DNA of 64,000 bases, taken from NCBI RefSeq assembly GCF_963576615.1, contig NC_088715.1:59121802-59185801 (forward strand), in the 5' to 3' direction. Source of the stretch: Watersipora subatra. Lineage: Eukaryota > Bryozoa > Gymnolaemata > Cheilostomatida > Watersiporidae. Positions 49,801 to 60,639 of the stretch are shown in pieces. Position numbers and translations under genes: made by a program. Each line of letters begins with the position of its first letter. Position 1 is the stretch's first letter. The notes under the pieces were generated by a model. It did no database searches and was not told the origin of the DNA. It saw only the letters and a list, made by a program, of their open reading frames with translations.

Positions 49801-52800
49801 GGATTCTACCAGACTCCTGATAAAATGGGACATTCCACCAGTATTGTGAGAGAGAACTACAGATTTATAGCCCATAAGGTTGATCAGGTAACATGTACAT
49901 TAAAAACAATTACATGAAACGAATTGGGCAGGCTTAATATGAGAATACTATTATTCTTTTGACTGTTGTCAGGATCCTAAAGGCTCCCTTATACACTAAC
50001 CTCGTAAGAGTCAAAAATAGATTTCATCCTTGCCTTGCGGACCATCGGTTGAGAGAAGTTGGACTCACTTCCATTGTTATCTTGCCCTCCTGCCAAATAA
50101 AGAAACATACGTAGCCTGAGTTCTGAGCAAATTTAGTAAATTTTATCAGAAACTCTTGATATTTAGCTATCATTTGCAATTGTTTTAAATTATTGAAGTG
50201 ATCCGATTACCAGGATGTCCCAGAATTAAAATCGAAAAAACTTGAGCATGATTAAACTGCTCATATCAAGCAAAAGTGAGATTATGACACCTATATTTGC
50301 AAAGAGACCGACAGAATAGAGACACGTAACGCTGCAACTTTAACACAATAGTTGATATCAACTATAGCAACGATAGCAACAAATTTCACATGTATTATTA
50401 TTCTAAGCGTTATAACCGCAATCAAGTTTTGTTGATTTTAATCTTGAAACATCCTGGCAGTCAGATCACCTCAAACATTAAAAACAATCACAAACGATAG
50501 AAAAATAATGATATTTTCTGATAAAATCTACTAAAATTTTGTGTAAGATCATGTTTAGGTGAAATAAAAATGGTTATTGGTTTCAACTAGCCAAAGAAGG
50601 GTAAAGAAGTTTATTTTTGGCAGATAAATTTTCAAGAGCCAGACAGTGGATGCTTAGTACAATCTCGCTGAGTCGAAATGAGACGCGATGATAGTGGAAG
50701 GTTATGAAAAAGACCTAGCATAAAGTACCATATACAATGAGTACATCTATGTGTACCATGAATACATTTATGTGTATTATGAGTACATCTATGTGTATCA
50801 TAAGCACATCTATGTGTATCATGATCACATCTATGTGTATAATGAGTACCTCTATGTGTATCATGAGTACATCAATATGTACTACGAGCACATCTATGTG
50901 TATCATGAGTACATCTATGTGTATAATGAGTGCATCTATGCGTATCATGAGTACATCCATATGTATAATGAGTACATCTATGTGTATCAACTGAAGTCTG
51001 AGAGTACCGTTACTAAAATCTAAAAAGATGACTATAGAACCATTCAACTGAAAGTTTGGATGCTAGAAACTTCAGTTAGATGAAGCACCCAATGAAGCCA
51101 ATGCATAAATCTTATAAGCAAATGGTAGTTCAGTCAGTTCGATTGCGACATTGTGGTCGTGGGCAATTCAGTTGTGGTACCGTAAGTTTCATTTGATCGT
51201 ACAAGATGTTATTAGCAAATGGAACACTTATTTTGTATTTTTTCAATTCATGAACTTATGATTCAGAAAGCACCAAATGAAACCACGAAAATGTATGACA
51301 GCATGAAGCTGGAATAATTTTAACTTCATAGTTTGGTTCAGACCAATGTGTAGGCTCATAACCAACTTTGGGTACCTCAGCGCAGATAGGTGTAGCTTTT
51401 GTTGCGCTGCTGATTAGCTAACACTCTTGTTAGTAGTCAATAAGCATTGGATAGTTGCAATGTTGCATAGTCATCTGCAGCTGTCTAACATAAGAAAATT
51501 TGACAAGTAGGTCAAAAAAACAAATTTTCATTAATTGTTTTGTGACCAATGTCATGCTGGTGTTGGTAAAAAACCAGTAAAGTACTTCAAGATACCGTTG
51601 GGGAGTGAGTGTGGTAAGATTTTGTAGTCATTTCTGTGTGAGAAAGCTTCTCTAAAGCTTGAGAATCTAGCAAGTTATTGACAATCGCATAATGACACTA
51701 GCAAATATGAAAGCCATTACTATTGATGTCATCCTTGCAAGGAAGAGCATGCGCTAAGTAGATTAGCTAAACAGCACTAATAATAAGTAATTTTAAGTAA
51801 AAAGTAAATTACACAAATAAGTAATCAGAAAGAATCACAGAAATACCGAGTAGCTGTCGATAAGGTTTCTCAGAGGTTATAGGAATTCTGCAGGTGGGGC
51901 AATGCTTGCTTTTGCTAGTCCAGATAACTATGCAGGACTTGCAGTAAACATGGTTGTTATCACAGCAAACCGGCTCTTTAACCTGCGTAAAGAGGCATTT
52001 TAAAGATTATAAATGCAGAATGTGAAAATATTCCCATAATATAAATTACAAATGAGCGAAACACTGTCAAGTTGTGGCAGGTGTTTTAGTTATTTAAGAG
52101 ATAGTCACCTACAAAAACATGACCATAAGAAGAAATAAGGGCACAGGACTGTCATTAGCATTTAGAGTTATTGGCACAGACTGAGACAACTCCTAACAAT
52201 AAATTTTTTGTGTAAATTCCATTTTATGATTTTACAAACTCATGGTCAGGTATGCATACTGTAATACATAACAATACATACTACAATGTAAGCAAATAAA
52301 TTTTTGTCTATTAAAAGAGTTATTTTACTCTAAGCGCCACTGTTTATGACTATCACTCAACAAGTTACTCACTATTGAAGGAAGAAAACTCCTGATGGTT
52401 TTGTATTGAGTAGCCGATATTGTAGCAGGCTAGTCACTTATCAACACAAACAGTTATTGCTATTACATCCTCGCTGATGCGGACAATGAACCAGACATGA
52501 AAATTGCAGAAGCTCCACTGGAATTCTACACTAAGACAGTTTTACTCCTTTGATTAGCCTGCACATATATTTTACTAACAATAGTCAAAAGAATTGTGTT
52601 TTTTGCTCTGCTAACTAATTAAATTGCAATGCTTTTTTGAAATTGCGACATATATCTAGAAGAAGCAATTTTCAGAGAGAGCTCGGAAAGCATAAATTAA
52701 GGGCTCAAAACTTTTCATACAAATTCAATGTGTCTTGAAACATAATCAGGGGGACATAATCCTATGTATGATGCAGTCAAGCGGAATTATCTAATAAGTG

Positions 52801-53693
52801 TCATAGGAAAGGATCACAATTTACAGTCAATTCATCTAATAGCCTCTGCACTCATTTAAGAACTATTCCTCTGCAATATTTTAAAACTAAACTTACCATC
52901 TTTTGACTAAAAATACCATTCACCATCTAGCCTTACCTATTTTAACATTTCTGTATTATACGTTGTTTTCATAACTAGAAATCTGTTGTAATAAATATGC
53001 ATGACTATTTTCACAGAGCTTATATTTTCGTTTAAACAATACTCATATCAATCCTCAAGCTTGCTTTTTACATATTTTATGCTTTCAGTTCCAACATTAT
53101 TATATTAGTTTGACCACTCGTTAGTGTTCGTTTTTATGTACACTGCTTTTTAGTTAGTTTACTTGTTGTGGTACCTTGTAGAAAACATATTGTAAAATAT
53201 GACCATTGCTTACCACAATAAAGATTGCTCATAATAATAAATGCTCTCCGGTTAACCAAGTCCATTATTGAGAAATCGATTACACAATCCTAATTGTAGT
53301 CTTTACCACAGTAGGCCCTACACGACGAAACAATGAATCAAAATTTAAAAAAAGACAAGATGTGTTTTGGCTGTTTGATAGTTTTAACGAAATATTCGAA
53401 AACAATTTAAAGAATAACTCGATAAGGCTGTGCGACAATGCAGCAATGAACACTATAATAACACTTAAATCAATCTTGTTGTGCACTCATGTGTAGTCTT
53501 AACAAATGTTAAAACTAACAAAACTAGCTCTGGATACTTAACAAACCTAGTCAGTTAAACGTTATTTAAAATAACACTGCATTTACGACTTGTTGAAAAT
53601 ACGTTGTCAATTACATAAACCTACCTTTGCTAAACAAATTTGACAAGATATTGGCAGCGTAAACGCTACTGTTGCGTTTGAATTGCTGGCCAT
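40845..53693 (-). CDS. OBI1: OBI1/RNF219-like RING E3 ubiquitin ligase, seven exons, 454 aa
   Basis: Exons 53693-53625, 51982-51847, 50089-50001, 48157-47948, 46895-46807, 44457-44288 and 41446-40845 join in phase at all six introns and give 454 aa ending in TGA. The N-terminus (AFTLPISCQICLAK, then VKEPVCCDNNHVYCKSC) is a C3HC4 RING: C17, C20, C30, H34, C37, C40, C51, C54, followed by CRIPITSEKP. This is the RNF219 pattern, including its exon break inside the RING. Exons 4-6 form a coiled coil with the conserved block (K)VGRFALATLETQIDRQ ... LERALALSDKHIEGLRAQL. The last exon is Ser-rich and low complexity with a basic patch (SSPKRRRMYD). Vertebrate OBI1 (about 726 aa) ubiquitylates origin recognition complex subunits during origin firing; the same role here is inference. 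The protein is shorter because the C-terminal tail is reduced. The exon 5 acceptor (ttgaag) is the least certain border. Confidence 0.88.
42138..42596. mobile_element. MITE with GGTTCACACTATAT ends
   Basis: Left end 'gtcaggttcacactatatcg' and right end 'aatatagtgtgaaccagcct' are inverted repeats of about 18 bp. The interior is non-coding, with internal inverted blocks ('tcatcgtcgat' / 'atcatcgacgat'). It lies in intron 6 of the OBI1-like gene. The superfamily is unknown. Confidence 0.6.
42961..43759. mobile_element. Tigger-like remnant inserted in MITE B
   Basis: The ends share 'ttcgccatacgata(t)' in inverted orientation (about 43050 and 43735). At 43376 an ATG-led remnant MAPKIDNEVKG, then a stop and SKKIITIAMKLELL, resembles the start and first helix of the DNA-binding region of pogo/Tigger transposases. 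The remainder of the transposase is absent. Confidence 0.5.
43443..43575. repeat. Palindromic GTTAACTATA minisatellite
   Basis: About 13 tandem copies of 'agttaactata', each containing GTTAAC, read almost the same on both strands. It is inside the Tigger-like remnant. Confidence 0.9.
44040..44205 (-). repeat. tRNA-derived SINE
   Basis: The complement reads GGCCAGCATGGTGTAGGGGT (A box) and GGTTCGAATCCTACTAGGAG (B box). Spacing is tRNA-like, but the cloverleaf stems do not pair, so it is a SINE head rather than a tRNA gene. It lies in an OBI1-like intron. Confidence 0.6.
46225..46445. repeat. 21-bp minisatellite, ~10 copies
   Basis: The unit is 'atattaatagaggtatcagac' minus one base at some positions. 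The 21-bp period keeps frame, so open frames appear on both strands; they are not genes. It is inside OBI1-like intron 5. Confidence 0.92.
47225..47585. mobile_element. Foldback MITE family B, copy e
   Basis: It contains 'tagacaagacttgatcgggg', 'gagaccgacagaatagagac' and 'cttgaaatatcctgactgtc', the family core, with a degraded left arm. It is in OBI1-like intron 4. Confidence 0.65.
47592..47652. repeat. 19-bp repeat, 3 copies
   Basis: 'tgcgcaactccgtcatctc' occurs three times in tandem. Confidence 0.9.
49185..49640 (-). repeat. Head-to-tail SINE dimer
   Basis: Two adjacent copies in reverse orientation, about 49185-49400 and 49405-49640. Each has the family tail (complement of 'actataataaaaacatgtgt' and 'aactataagggccatgtcca'). 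The second has a clear B box (complement of 'gggattcgaactcatgac') and A-box region (complement of 'gacactctaccacatgc'). Confidence 0.65.
50125..50570. mobile_element. Foldback MITE family B, copy f
   Basis: A well-preserved copy. The left arm 'aaattttatcagaaactctt' ... 'ccgattaccaggatgtccca' is inverted as 'cttgaaacatcctggcagtc' ... 'tctgataaaatctactaaaa'. It is in OBI1-like intron 2, just 3' (plus strand) of exon 3. Confidence 0.75.
50735..50995. repeat. 21-bp minisatellite, ~12 copies
   Basis: The unit is 'gagtacatctatgtgtatca' plus one base. The in-frame period yields open frames in several frames on both strands, which are repeat artefacts. It is inside OBI1-like intron 2. Confidence 0.92.
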
Positions 53694-54100
53694 TTTCGCT
53701 TTAGAGCCTTATGCCAATTTTGTGTTAAAATTTTACTCAGGAGCTGAAATGACCATTCTGGCATAACATTTTGAATGTTCTTCTTTCTATGGAAAATCCG
53801 TTCGTCGTTGATAACTTAGTCCGATACGAATGGGCTGCAGACAACCGTACTTCAATAATATCGTCAGAGAACTCTATGCGTGCCTCATCAGACTCTCTTC
53901 TATAAAATTGTTAGCCGTAATATCTGTCGTAATTCTACATTCTAAAGTCGAAGTTTTACAACTTCGCCTGTCCTGAAAGCTATGATGACCTAATGAAATA
54001 ACAACACTAGTCGGAGAGTTGTGTACTTTTAGATGACACTCAAAGTAGTTGGGAAGATAACTCGAAATTAGCTGCAGCATTTTGCACTAAGTGGTACTAA
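53694..54100. promoter_or_regulatory. Upstream flank of the OBI1-like gene
   Basis: The start codon is at 53693. This interval should contain the 5' UTR and core promoter. No TATA box was recognised. A minus-strand open frame at 53874-54080 is not supported. Confidence 0.35.
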
Positions 54101-54109
54101 AATTTGATG

Positions 54110-55030
54110 GATTAGTTGTGACGGGTTAGTGCAGTGCAGTGCACAATAATTTGGCAGTGCATTACAATTTTCTAATGTGCAGTAAATATTTACTGCAACT
54201 GCGCTTTTAGTGCAAATTGTCTATTGTGATCTACTGCGCATTCACTTCCACGATGCATTGCTTGAAACCATGCATTTAAGTATACTGCAAATGAGCGTTC
54301 TTCCAAACTTGACACGACATGTGTGCTGCAGCTGCACAGTAGTTTGAAGTTGATATTGTAAATCAATTGACACTACTGATTTTTAAGCATCTGCACTGCA
54401 TTGTGCAGAATTGTCAAATATAGTACTGTGTTTGGCAAGCTTGAAATTACGGGTTAGAGAGTCAGGTATTCTCACCAACCTGATGAAATTGTTGTTTTGC
54501 ATTGTATTTTCTCAAACATTGTTTTTTAGGCATTTAGGAAATTTTCATTTCAACACTATATAATAGGGTAATTGTGATCAATTTGTTTAGCCACTCATAT
54601 TCAAGTTTGAGCAACATTCCCATCTAGCAATTGTGATGTAGTTGCGTCAAAGTCAACTCAATACTTAATTTTGTGATGGGTTTTCATGAAAATGCGTTTT
54701 GCATGTATGCACAGTGTAGGCCTAATGCAAAAGTTCATACTGCATCTAACACCGAGAAATGCACACTAACACTAACTAATGCACTCTCACTGCACTCAAC
54801 ACTGCACACTGTGCAGTAGGTAATACAGCCATTGCACCGATACTGCTTACTGTGCATAAAAGTAGTTGTACCGCTTTTATACTGGGTGCAGTAGTGAAAG
54901 TATGCTATGCAAGTTTACTCCGTACTGCATGGCTGTGACATGTTTACTACTCCTACTGCACCAGTAATGCAACTACATACGTGTAAAGTTCCGTGCAAAA
55001 ATATTCTGCAACTGTGATGCATTTTACGTC
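54110..55030. repeat. TGCA/GCAGT-rich repeat region
   Basis: 'tgcagt', 'actgca' and 'gtgca' occur dozens of times in both orientations, including the perfect 18-bp palindrome GCAGTAAATATTTACTGC near 54180. Borders are diffuse. It is probably a foldback-type element with internal subrepeats. Confidence 0.55.
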
Positions 55031-56440
55031 TGGGCATCAGTGAGTACTTAGTTATGCGCTGTTGTGATTTTTTTCGTAAAGGTCACAACCCTGGTATGTG
55101 TACATGAATTTAGTTGGATTCCATCACATAATACTCTTGCTTTGTTTTATGCTGAACAGTAACTTTGTTATCGATAGCTAACAGTTGTCATGCTTTAATC
55201 AGATGTTGTACCATGCATAAAAAATGGAAGGCAAGACAGAGTAGTAGACACAGCTCCTCACTACTAATTGGAGCGTAATGAAAATTGATGAGTTATTGAA
55301 TTAGATTAATCATATGAAGCTAAGGCTAATGCTAAGGCTGCAGTTTATATGTCATCCTATTCACTAATACATGGGTGATGAGCAAATTTTTACTTAGGCA
55401 TTCTGAATTCGCATCTTCAACATAATTATTTTAGCTGATTTGTTTGAACAGTAAATTAGTGCTCTATTTTTACAGGCAGTAATTTCCTCTTGTGCATGAG
55501 TTTTAATTGTAACGGATTTAAGTTACTCAGCTAGTTAGCAGCAAATCAATTTTGTTGATCTGGTATCCTTGCATAATTGGGTACAACACTTATGAAAAAT
55601 TTGTTAGCTTCTTCTCTTGTTAAAACAGCCAAATGTTTTACATAGACTATAGATCTCACATTGACTAATGACCCTACACTTGGTTGTTCAGCGTGGCTAT
55701 AGCAAACAATGGATTACAATGATGTTTCTGAAGCAGATGTCAGATTAATTGCCATCATCAAGGTCTGAGTTGCAGTAGTAATCTGGGTAGTAAAAGCCCA
55801 GGCTGTAGAAAATAAACTTGAATTGCATCGAGGCAAATATTTTAATTTTAGGGCAGCTTTCAGGCCTATCATTGCATAAAATATTGGTTTTAACCATTTT
55901 TATGCTGTGCGTTGAGCAAAGTAAATGACGGCTTTCTACGACGAAGCTATCTCCGCTCCCAGGGTTGATACTCCGCCAAAAGGCCCATTAGGCTCGGCCC
56001 AAAATCACGTTTTAGGAGAGGGGTTTTCAGACCATGGGCACTGTCAGTGAATTGCTACTTTAAGAGGGTTTCCACAGCCAAGTCAGTGAAAGAGCCCGTA
56101 AAATTATTTTTATAGCTTCTGAATCATATTGAATGTTTAGCGGGGCGTGGAATCTGGGCGCCCCGAGGGAACTCCTAGTGTTTAGGGGGTATATTTCAAA
56201 TTGACCAACCATGCGATTGGAGGTATAATATCCAAGTCTGGGGCTAGCCAGATGGGTGTTTCTTTCAGAGTATCAGCCATGGGTCTCCGCTTCAGAAAAA
56301 AAGCCTTGCCAATACTGCTCTCTCTCTCTCTCTAAAAGATTTACTAAAAGATTGAGCGATGTAGGGTTGTATACTTTTCTGTCATGGATTGTCCAAGAAC
56401 TTAGTTAAACCTATTGTTTGTAAGTCAATCGTTCTAGACA
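55031..56440. other. No gene seen
   Basis: Anonymous sequence, with a (CT)n run near 56320. At 56130-56170 'ggggcgtggaatctgggcgc' is locally GC-rich, but no coding frame is supported. Confidence 0.4.
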
Positions 56441-56690
56441 AGCTAATCTTCTCTATAGTAAGAGAGGTGTCTGTCCAACCATTTGTTTGTCCAAAGACAC
56501 AGCTGGATGTTGGAAAAATTTGCATTTGACAGGAGTCAAACTGCTGGCATGCAGCTTGGTAGACTGACACTCCAACAGCTACATCAGTCAACTATCTTTC
56601 AGTACTCGGTAATAAGTGTGCAGATAGCTATTCTCTGCGCTTTATCGGCACACATGACGATCTCTTATCCCACCCTGGACTGCTACCGTA
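56440..56690 (-). repeat. tRNA-derived SINE
   Basis: The complement of 'ctatagtaagagaggtgtct' forms the family tail; 'gcgctttatcggcacacatg' and 'acgatctcttatcccaccct' match its 5' region. Confidence 0.6.
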
Positions 56691-56692
56691 CT

Positions 56693-57025
56693 AATCATCA
56701 ACTATTATACATGCATACAACTGGCCAAGGCTGTGCATTACTGCTTATCTTCACAAGACAGAGACCTGCCATCCAGGAAATAATCTTAACGATGATTTCG
56801 GCAAAAGTGGTTTCCAAGTGGTACTTTCCAAGGTTTTATTTAGTATTATAGTGTAATAGTACGCTACGCTATAATACTGAATAAAATCTTGGAAAATACC
56901 ACTTGGAAGCTACTTTTGCCCAAATCATTGTTAAGATTATTTCCTGGATGGCAGGTCCCTGACTAATGAAAATGAAGTCACGCACAGCCTTGGCCAGCTG
57001 CATGCATGTATAATAGTTGATGATT
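56693..57025. mobile_element. Foldback with ~150-bp arms
   Basis: The left arm (56695-56850) holds 'aactggccaaggctgtgc', 'cctgccatccaggaaataat' and 'tccaagtggtactttccaag'. The right arm (56862-57020) is its inverse. The loop is very short, around 'gtacgctacgctataatac', so the whole segment is close to a perfect snapback. Confidence 0.8.
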
Positions 57026-57272
57026 TGTAGACAGGTTTGACAGCATATGATAAATGTTGTCAACAATTTCGGCTGACACTTGCGTTGCGCGAGATATTTA
57101 AAGGAAGAATGTTATACTCTTGAGTGATATTGCCATTTGGAGCACGAGTGAAAACAACTTGAACGGTTGAGGAAAGCAACTTAAACTGTGAGTTTGTACA
57201 AATGATATTTGATTGGCGATTAACTCTTGACTTTCATATCATTAAGGTAGATTACAGCGGGACCGCTCTGAA

Positions 57273-59305
57273 ATGTCAGGCATGCAGAAAAAAAGGAAGC
57301 ACTTGCAGGATGGTGAGTGTTTACTCATGGAAGAAAATTGGCTAAGCCTCGAGAAAGGATCAGTTTGGTTAACTATAACCAAAAAGCAATGAAGCCAGGC
57401 ATTAAATGAAGAAATAAGACAAAATAGGAAAACCTCTACTTCAAACCTAAATTAAACACACAAAGCGGCATTTCGCGACTTAGTGTACAGTACACTATTC
57501 ATTGGAGTTGTTTTCTCGTGATTATGTTGTCTAACCAGTCACATAGAAATATAATTTAAATCTCTTGCTTCTTGGCAGTTAGAATATAGAAAGTTTGTTC
57601 TAACTCATTCATTAAGTAAAAAGAATTCGAAATGAACCCAGAATTGGGTGCACACAAAAGGTAAAAAACATCTAATTGCGAAGTTTTATAAGCTGATGGT
57701 GCAAATACAAAAGCATTTTTCGTTGTTGGAAGTCTCGTCATGCTAATCCTTTGTACAATGACAAATGATGCTTCCACGCTTCGAGCATTCACATGGGTCC
57801 ACAATGACACTGGAACTTTGACAGTTTTTTGCTAAATTGTGAATTATATTCGACCTAGGCTCAAAAAGGGATTGTTCAGAAGAAAAGTTGCATTTGTGTT
57901 TACCATGCCTATTTGTAGTACTCTTGAGTTTAGTTCAAAACTATTGGGTCAATCTGATCAGTAACTCAAAATTCTAACTCCAACGCTTGGGTGATGACAC
58001 CGGATTCTCGCTCTCTTAGAACTACCTAGTTGTATCTTTTGGTCGGCATTCCCTGTCTTCATGACCAGTTAGTAGAACCCACACTAAAGCGTAAAATTTG
58101 GAGGCAAATATTGATACTCACGTCTAAATTGTCTTCTGGACTTATTGACATCACTGATTGAGTTAAGAAGAGAGAAACTTTCGTCATATTTAGTTGATGC
58201 CACCATATATTTCCTTTGAATGAGTCGTGTTGCCTAATTCTTGTCTTGCCTTTCAAACAGTCTTAATAGGGTTACTTTATTTTAAGAGATAGCGGTTGCA
58301 TATAATAATGGTTGCATATAATAATGGTTGCATATAATAATGGTTGCATATAGTAATGGTTGCATATAATAATGGTTGCATGTAATAATAGTTGCATATA
58401 ATAATGGTTGCATGTAATAATAGTTGCATATAAAAATGGTTGCATTGTAATAATGGTTGCATATAATTATAATAGTTGCATATAATAATGGTTGCATATA
58501 ATAATGGTTGCATATAATAATGGTTGCCTATAATAATGGTTGCCTATAATATTGGTTTCATATAATAATGGTTGCATGTAATAGTGGTTGCATACAATAA
58601 TTATGGTTGCATGTAATAATGCAACCATTATTATATACGACCCTTATCATATGGAACCATTACTAAATGCAACCATTATTATATGCAACCAGTATTACAT
58701 GCAACCGACAAGTGGTTACCATTATCATTAATAATGGTAACCACTAGGGCTAGATACCTACACTTGTTCAATCAAGCCTAGTGCAAAGTCTCACATGTGA
58801 TTGCACTTGCTGTAAGCACTTGGTTAAATTCCTGGTAGGTGTAATTTGAAATTTCATGTATTAAATCAGGTTACCAAATTTCTGTCACAGGAAAAAGCTA
58901 ATTGTTCATTAATAGAAGATATTTTATTCCAGAAAAATTAAAACAATTATTTTGTGTTCTTTCTCACTTCCATAGTTACTAGCATGCATGTTTACAACAC
59001 CATTGATACTGAACTAATGACCTCCAATAACATATATTTAGGGAGCGCAAACACAAGCAATCACGTAGTTATACCCTACCGAAATCCTAACAACAGCATG
59101 TATGTTGCAGGGCTCCATGGGACACCTTGCAAGACAGCAAGACATGGTATTGGATGAAGAGTCCGAAAACCCTTGTATCTCTATGTTAGATTTTGATGCA
59201 AGGCTTATTAATGGAACAATAAAAAACCCTCTACACAATTCCAACAGCTTCCCAAGTTACTTTGTAACTAGAACACAGAGAAGTGTACCCAGTATGGAAT
59301 ACTGA
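57273..59305 (+). CDS. Candidate three-exon gene, 107 aa, unrecognised
   Basis: Exons 57273-57312, 58976-59064 and 59111-59305 join in phase to 107 aa plus TGA. Exon 1 starts at an ATG with G at -3 (MSGMQKKRKHLQD) and ends at a strong donor (GATG then gtgagt). Exon 2 follows a pyrimidine-rich acceptor (ttctttctcacttccatag) and reads TSMHVYNTIDTELMTSNN. Exon 3 starts after tatgttgcag (GSMGHLARQQDMVLDEESEN) and ends TQRSVPSMEY. The second intron would be only 46 nt, with a branch-like 'tcctaac'. I recognise no domain; the product is small and polar, with a basic start and an acidic middle. Intron 1 overlaps minus-strand candidate exons at 57556-58249. Splicing is inferred, not shown. Confidence 0.4.
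57556..58249 (-). CDS. Candidate 3' exons of an unrecognised gene
   Basis: Two open segments, 58249-58122 and 57831-57556, join in phase 0. The donor is GAC then gtgagtatc, the acceptor is cacaatttag, and a TAA ends the frame. The terminal exon (92 codons) reads QKTVKVPVSLWTHVNARSVE ... RLPTTKNAFVFAPSAYKTSQ, with a balanced composition. The upstream exon reads GNIWWHQLNMTKVSLFLTQS ... SPEDNLD after a weak acceptor (gtttgaaag). No start was found; a minisatellite lies immediately upstream. The family is not recognised. Confidence 0.35.
58291..58705. repeat. 16-bp minisatellite with an inverted end
   Basis: About 20 copies of 'ataataatggttgcat' run from 58291 to 58620. They are followed at 58617-58705 by 4-5 copies in inverted orientation ('atgcaaccattattat'). 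The two halves could form a long hairpin. Confidence 0.9.
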
Positions 59306-59747
59306 GACCTAAGACCTCCTGGCAGCGTTTCCTGCCTAACTGTCGCTGACTTTGAAATACAACTAACTTACCTGATCATGCAGTATGCTCATTTAAATTA
59401 AAATGATGCTAAATCTTTGACCTAAATTAAGAATTAAAGACAATGCAGGAAAAAGGTTTAGCTGTCATATAGACATACAAACATAGATTAATACTGTATA
59501 TATAATTTACTCAACTTCAAACCTCTCTTTGTCGTGCTTTTTACCCATTGTGTTAAAATAAAACAGACAGAGATTTTATTTCTTCACAGCTCAACATGCT
59601 TTGGCAAAATAATGAGCTAATATTTACATGTAAGAGAACTTCAATAGCTACATATATAGAGCCAAGTTCTGCCCTGCCTACCGGAGGAGGCAGCTTCCTT
59701 AGCTAATATTTTGCAAAATGCAGCGGATCTAAATATTTTGATTTACT

Positions 59748-60162
59748 AGTACCCTGACAGTCTATTGTGCCACGAGAGATTGTCCGTTGTAACAACTATG
59801 CATATAAGTATTATAAAAGGGCAGTGAGTAGTAGATTATTGCAGTTGGTAGTCAGTCCACTACACCGAATATTGTGAGTTCGTATCCTGGAAGATGCAAT
59901 TATTTCTCTCAACCACCAACCTTGGCTCTGGGCAGATGGACACAGGTCTTATTACGGTAGACTAGTACCCTTGTCGGTCTTGTGTACTGTGAGAGATCGT
60001 AATGAGTAATCTGCATACACATAATCAATTCGTTAAGTGGCAAGTGACCGGGTGGTGCAGTGGATAGAGCGTCAGACAGTAAATCGGAGCACACAAATGA
60101 GGAAATTTTTTTCCTAACCCTCTTCGGATGGATGGACACTCCTCTTATTATAGTAAAGATTG
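59748..60162 (+). repeat. Head-to-tail SINE dimer
   Basis: Copy 1, ~59748-59960, contains 'gtagtagattattgcagttg', the B box 'gtgagttcgtatcctgg' and the tail 'gcagatggacacaggtctta'. Copy 2, ~59961-60162, contains the A box 'gggtggtgcagtggatagag' and the tail 'atggatggacactcctctta' plus 'ttatagtaaag'. Both have the conserved 5' block 'gagagat(t/c)g'. They are tRNA-derived. Confidence 0.7.
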
Positions 60163-60639
60163 CTGCTGCATATAAATTGCATTCATGATGCATTAAAGTC
60201 TAGATGAACAAAGCATTTAAAATTTTATAATCATGATAAATAAATATTATCTAATTCTACTAAAAGGGTAATTCTGAGAAGGAAAATGTTAGCTATATGT
60301 AAAACGATGGAAAAATCTAGACAGAAATGATGGGATGTTAGAATTTATGAATGTTTTATAGGTAATGAACTTATATGCACTAGATAAACAATAAATAAAT
60401 ATGGTTAAACATTGCTAAATAATACTGAAAAATATTCCGAGTTGGCATCGAGTGGCCAAGTAGACCTGAAGACAAAGCGGTAATGCAAATGTCTCAGCAA
60501 GTGACCTCATCTCTAGCAAATAAAAAAGTCATAATATGGATTACAAAATGGCCTAAGCTCTTCCCTGTTTCAGGAAACTAAGTGCCTCACACCACCGTTT
60601 GTCAGATGTACACGCAGTGCATAGGTTAGGACAAACTAG

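Noticed and set aside
50715-51047. Open frames of Met/Ser/Thr/Ile repeats on both strands
   Set aside because: By-products of the 21-bp minisatellite at 50735-50995.
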